NCBI RefSeq assembly: GCF_019884785.1
Contig: NZ_CP082326.1
Location: 4,333,355-4,397,354 of the forward strand
Source: Crassaminicella profunda
Lineage (GTDB): Bacteria; Bacillota; Clostridia; Peptostreptococcales; Thermotaleaceae
DNA: 64,000 nucleotides
Direction of reading: 5' to 3'
Shown here piece by piece: positions 61,982 to 64,000 of this stretch. The notes under the pieces were generated by a model that searched no databases, was not told where the DNA came from, and saw nothing but the letters and a program-made list of their open reading frames with translations. How positions within the stretch are numbered: position 1 is the stretch's first letter; every line of letters starts with the position of its first letter. Made by a program: the position numbers and the translations under genes.

Positions 61982-63955
61982 TTGATCTATAAAATAGCTT
62001 TGATGGTAATATTGTTATTGCCTAGTGTGGCTGCAGTTATAGGCTATATGTTAGGAAAGAAAAGTGAAAGAAACAGGGATTTGTTTAATGTGATTGTAAC
62101 GGGGATAGAATTATTGATTGTCATCCTTCTGTACAAAGAGGTTATGAGAGAACCTATTGAACTTGTGATATCAGATATTATGGGTACAGGTCTATATCTA
62201 AAATTAGATGGTTTTCGATATATATTTGTATTTATTAGTGCGTTCATATGGTTTTTGACTACCATATATTCTACCCAATATTTAATAAGATATAAAAATA
62301 GAAACCGATACTATGCATTTTTTATGCTTACTTTGGCTAGTACGGTAGGAATTTTTTTATCTGAAAATATATTAAATCTATTTACTTTTTTTGAGATTAT
62401 GTCTTTTACTTCCTATGCATTAATCATTCATGACCAGGATGAATATGCTTTAGATGCGGGGAAAATATATATTGGTATGGCTATTGCTGGTGGAATGGTG
62501 CTATTAATGGGATTATTCTTATTGTATGAGTACACAGGGGTTTTGAATATTAGTCAATTAGGAGAGTCTATAAAAGTTTTAGGTAGTATGAAATATCTTA
62601 TAAGCTTTTTGATTATTGTTGGATTTGGAGTAAAGGCTAGTATTGTACCCCTTCATGTATGGGTTCCAAAGGTTTATCCAGCAGCCCCTACTCCTGCTAG
62701 TGCAGTGCTTTCAGGAGTGCTTTTAAAGACTGGATTGTTTGGCATTATGATCACAACAGAAATTTTAATGCAAGGAGATTTTATGGTTTCTAGTGTTATC
62801 TTTGGATTAGGTCTTGCCAATATGTTTTTAGGAGGGCTGTTAGCACTATTCCAAAGAAATATTAAGAGGGTATTGGCATACAGCGGAATGAGCCAGGCAG
62901 GATATATTCTAGTAGGAATTGGCCTTTGTGGTATATTGAAATCTCATAAGGCTATCGCTGTTTATGGAACCCTTTATCACATGATCAATCATGCTGTATT
63001 TAAAGTACTGCTTTTTATGGGGACAGGGATTATTTATATGGTTTTGCATGAGGTAAGTATTAATAAAATCAGGGGTTTTGGAAAACATAAAAAGATACTT
63101 AAGGGTGTTTTTTTCATAGGCCTTTGTGCCATTATAGGAATGCCAGGATTCAATGGATTTATAAGTAAAACTCTTTTACATGAAGCTTTATATGAAGCTT
63201 ATAACTTATATCCTAATACTTGGATGAATTTAGCAAAAATGATCTTTACCATAAGTAGTAGTTTCACAATAGCTTATATGCTGAAAATTTTTGTTACTGT
63301 ATTTATGGAGAAAGATGAAAAATATAAAGGACAATTGAAAGATCATATAAAAAAAAGAGCATTACTACCTATGGTGATTTTGAGTATAGCTATTTTGTAT
63401 ATAGGAATGAAGCCAGAAAGTATTCTTGTAGTACTTAACGGAACTGTAGAAAATTTTGGAATAACCCAAGGGTTAGAGGTTCATTTTTATACGGCTAGCA
63501 ATATAAAAAGTTCATTTTTAACAATTTTTATAGGAATAGGTATCTATATAGGATTTGTTAGAGGATATTTAAGAAGGGTGGATGGAAAGGAAATACTCTA
63601 TGTAAATCCATCTCTTCGTTGGTTCAACCTTGAAAGAAATGTATATGCACCAGTTCTTAAGGGTACTTTTTTATCTACCTCTGTAGTTTTTCATGTACTA
63701 GATAGGGCCGTGGTAAGTAGTGTTCACTATATAGGAGATGCTCTTAAGGGGTTTAGTGGAATGAAGATTAAGGGTAGTTCCTATAGGGAGTTTAGTACGA
63801 AAAAAGGTGAAGATTGTGTTATAAAGGAGAAAAGAGAGTTATATAGTTTAAAAGAGGTGATAGCAAAACTATCTAGAAATATGAATAGTTTAATGTATTC
63901 TGTATTTGTGGTTGCGGCAATTCTTGCAGTAATGCTAGTACTATTAGTTTTTTAA
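61982..63955 (+). CDS. MrpA/NuoL-like large antiporter subunit without the MbhD/E tail
   Basis: 657 residues from TTG 61982 with GAGGGGAAAG upstream. About 15-16 membrane segments: an NuoL/MrpA-type core (residues 1-480) with FEIMSFTSYALIIHDQDEYA and KASIVPLHVWVPKVYPAAPT, then an amphipathic region and a terminal helix (about 635-655). It lacks the DUF4040 and MbhE parts of a Bacillus MrpA (about 800 aa), which are separate genes upstream here. It is the third antiporter-like subunit of the operon. Confidence 0.87.
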   Translation: MIYKIALMVILLLPSVAAVIGYMLGKKSERNRDLFNVIVTGIELLIVILLYKEVMREPIELVISDIMGTGLYLKLDGFRYIFVFISAFIWFLTTIYSTQYLIRYKNRNRYYAFFMLTLASTVGIFLSENILNLFTFFEIMSFTSYALIIHDQDEYALDAGKIYIGMAIAGGMVLLMGLFLLYEYTGVLNISQLGESIKVLGSMKYLISFLIIVGFGVKASIVPLHVWVPKVYPAAPTPASAVLSGVLLKTGLFGIMITTEILMQGDFMVSSVIFGLGLANMFLGGLLALFQRNIKRVLAYSGMSQAGYILVGIGLCGILKSHKAIAVYGTLYHMINHAVFKVLLFMGTGIIYMVLHEVSINKIRGFGKHKKILKGVFFIGLCAIIGMPGFNGFISKTLLHEALYEAYNLYPNTWMNLAKMIFTISSSFTIAYMLKIFVTVFMEKDEKYKGQLKDHIKKRALLPMVILSIAILYIGMKPESILVVLNGTVENFGITQGLEVHFYTASNIKSSFLTIFIGIGIYIGFVRGYLRRVDGKEILYVNPSLRWFNLERNVYAPVLKGTFLSTSVVFHVLDRAVVSSVHYIGDALKGFSGMKIKGSSYREFSTKKGEDCVIKEKRELYSLKEVIAKLSRNMNSLMYSVFVVAAILAVMLVLLVF

Positions 63956-63980
63956 ATATTTATAAAGAGGGTGATCTTTG

Positions 63981-64000
63981 TTGATGGATCAAATAGCATT
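63981..64000 (+). CDS. Start of a further operon gene, cut by the window edge
   Basis: AGAGGGTG is followed by TTG (63981) and ATG (63984), reading (M)MDQIA before the sequence ends. The spacing to the previous stop (25 bases) fits another gene of the same operon. Nothing can be said of its identity. Confidence 0.45.

Overview
The window looks like chromosome from a low-GC, Gram-positive, anaerobic member of the Clostridia. The evidence is strong AT bias, AGGAGG-type ribosome binding sites, many Rho-independent terminators, S-layer homology (SLH) proteins, a clostridial M9 collagenase and a guanine riboswitch. The genus cannot be fixed from sequence reading alone. No CRISPR array, insertion sequence, integrase or phage gene was seen.

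Layout. 1-400: 3' end of a PstB-type phosphate ABC ATPase and a convergent tRNA-Lys(CUU). 578-2110: GAF/HD-GYP protein. 2426-4139: purine permease under a guanine riboswitch whose antiterminator can be traced base by base. 4279-9929: signalling block with a receiver-MpsC (DUF2294) fusion, an OmpR/histidine-kinase pair and a PAS-PAS hybrid kinase with receiver and Hpt domains. 9997-13491: secreted collagenase on the minus strand. 14137-27958: a complete type IV pilus operon headed by a repeat-rich DivIVA-like coiled-coil protein (divIVA-like, pilB, pilT, pilC, pilA, two prepilins, pilM, pilN, pilO, prepilin, PilX-like, pilD). 28180-31845: a small unknown protein, an SLH-transglutaminase surface protein and a membrane protein. 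31934-33446: MotA/MotB-like pair. 33653-35062: phospholipase-D-like protein. 35230-43142: two tandem giant SLH surface paralogs. 43228-47618: minus-strand operon of HD-GYP, MBL hydrolase and TPR-adenylyl cyclase. 47784-52996: hisD, SulP transporter, MBL hydrolase, uppP. 53058-54176: a degenerate HD-GYP protein. 54372-end: an AcoR-like sigma-54 activator followed by a -24/-12 promoter and a ten-gene Mrp/Mbh-type cation/proton antiporter operon that runs off the window.

The most interesting signal is non-coding. Three 5' leaders share the same compact RNA-like architecture: upstream of the collagenase (minus strand), of the pilus operon (plus strand), and between pilD and the unknown gene before the SLH-transglutaminase. 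Each has a constant 16-nt block (TGGTATGATCAAYAGA in two copies, diverged in the third), a hairpin whose stem differs in every copy but stays paired, a constant 18-nt block TAGCTnnnGATAnnCCAG, and a terminator-like hairpin closed by CCAG/CTGG with a T-tract. I do not recognise it as a known riboswitch class. It would place collagenase, type IV pili and a surface protein under one RNA-level switch.

Together the genes describe a surface-interaction programme (pili, collagenase, SLH proteins) with cyclic-nucleotide signalling (three HD-GYP proteins, an adenylyl cyclase with a putative phosphodiesterase), two-component control and sodium/proton homeostasis.
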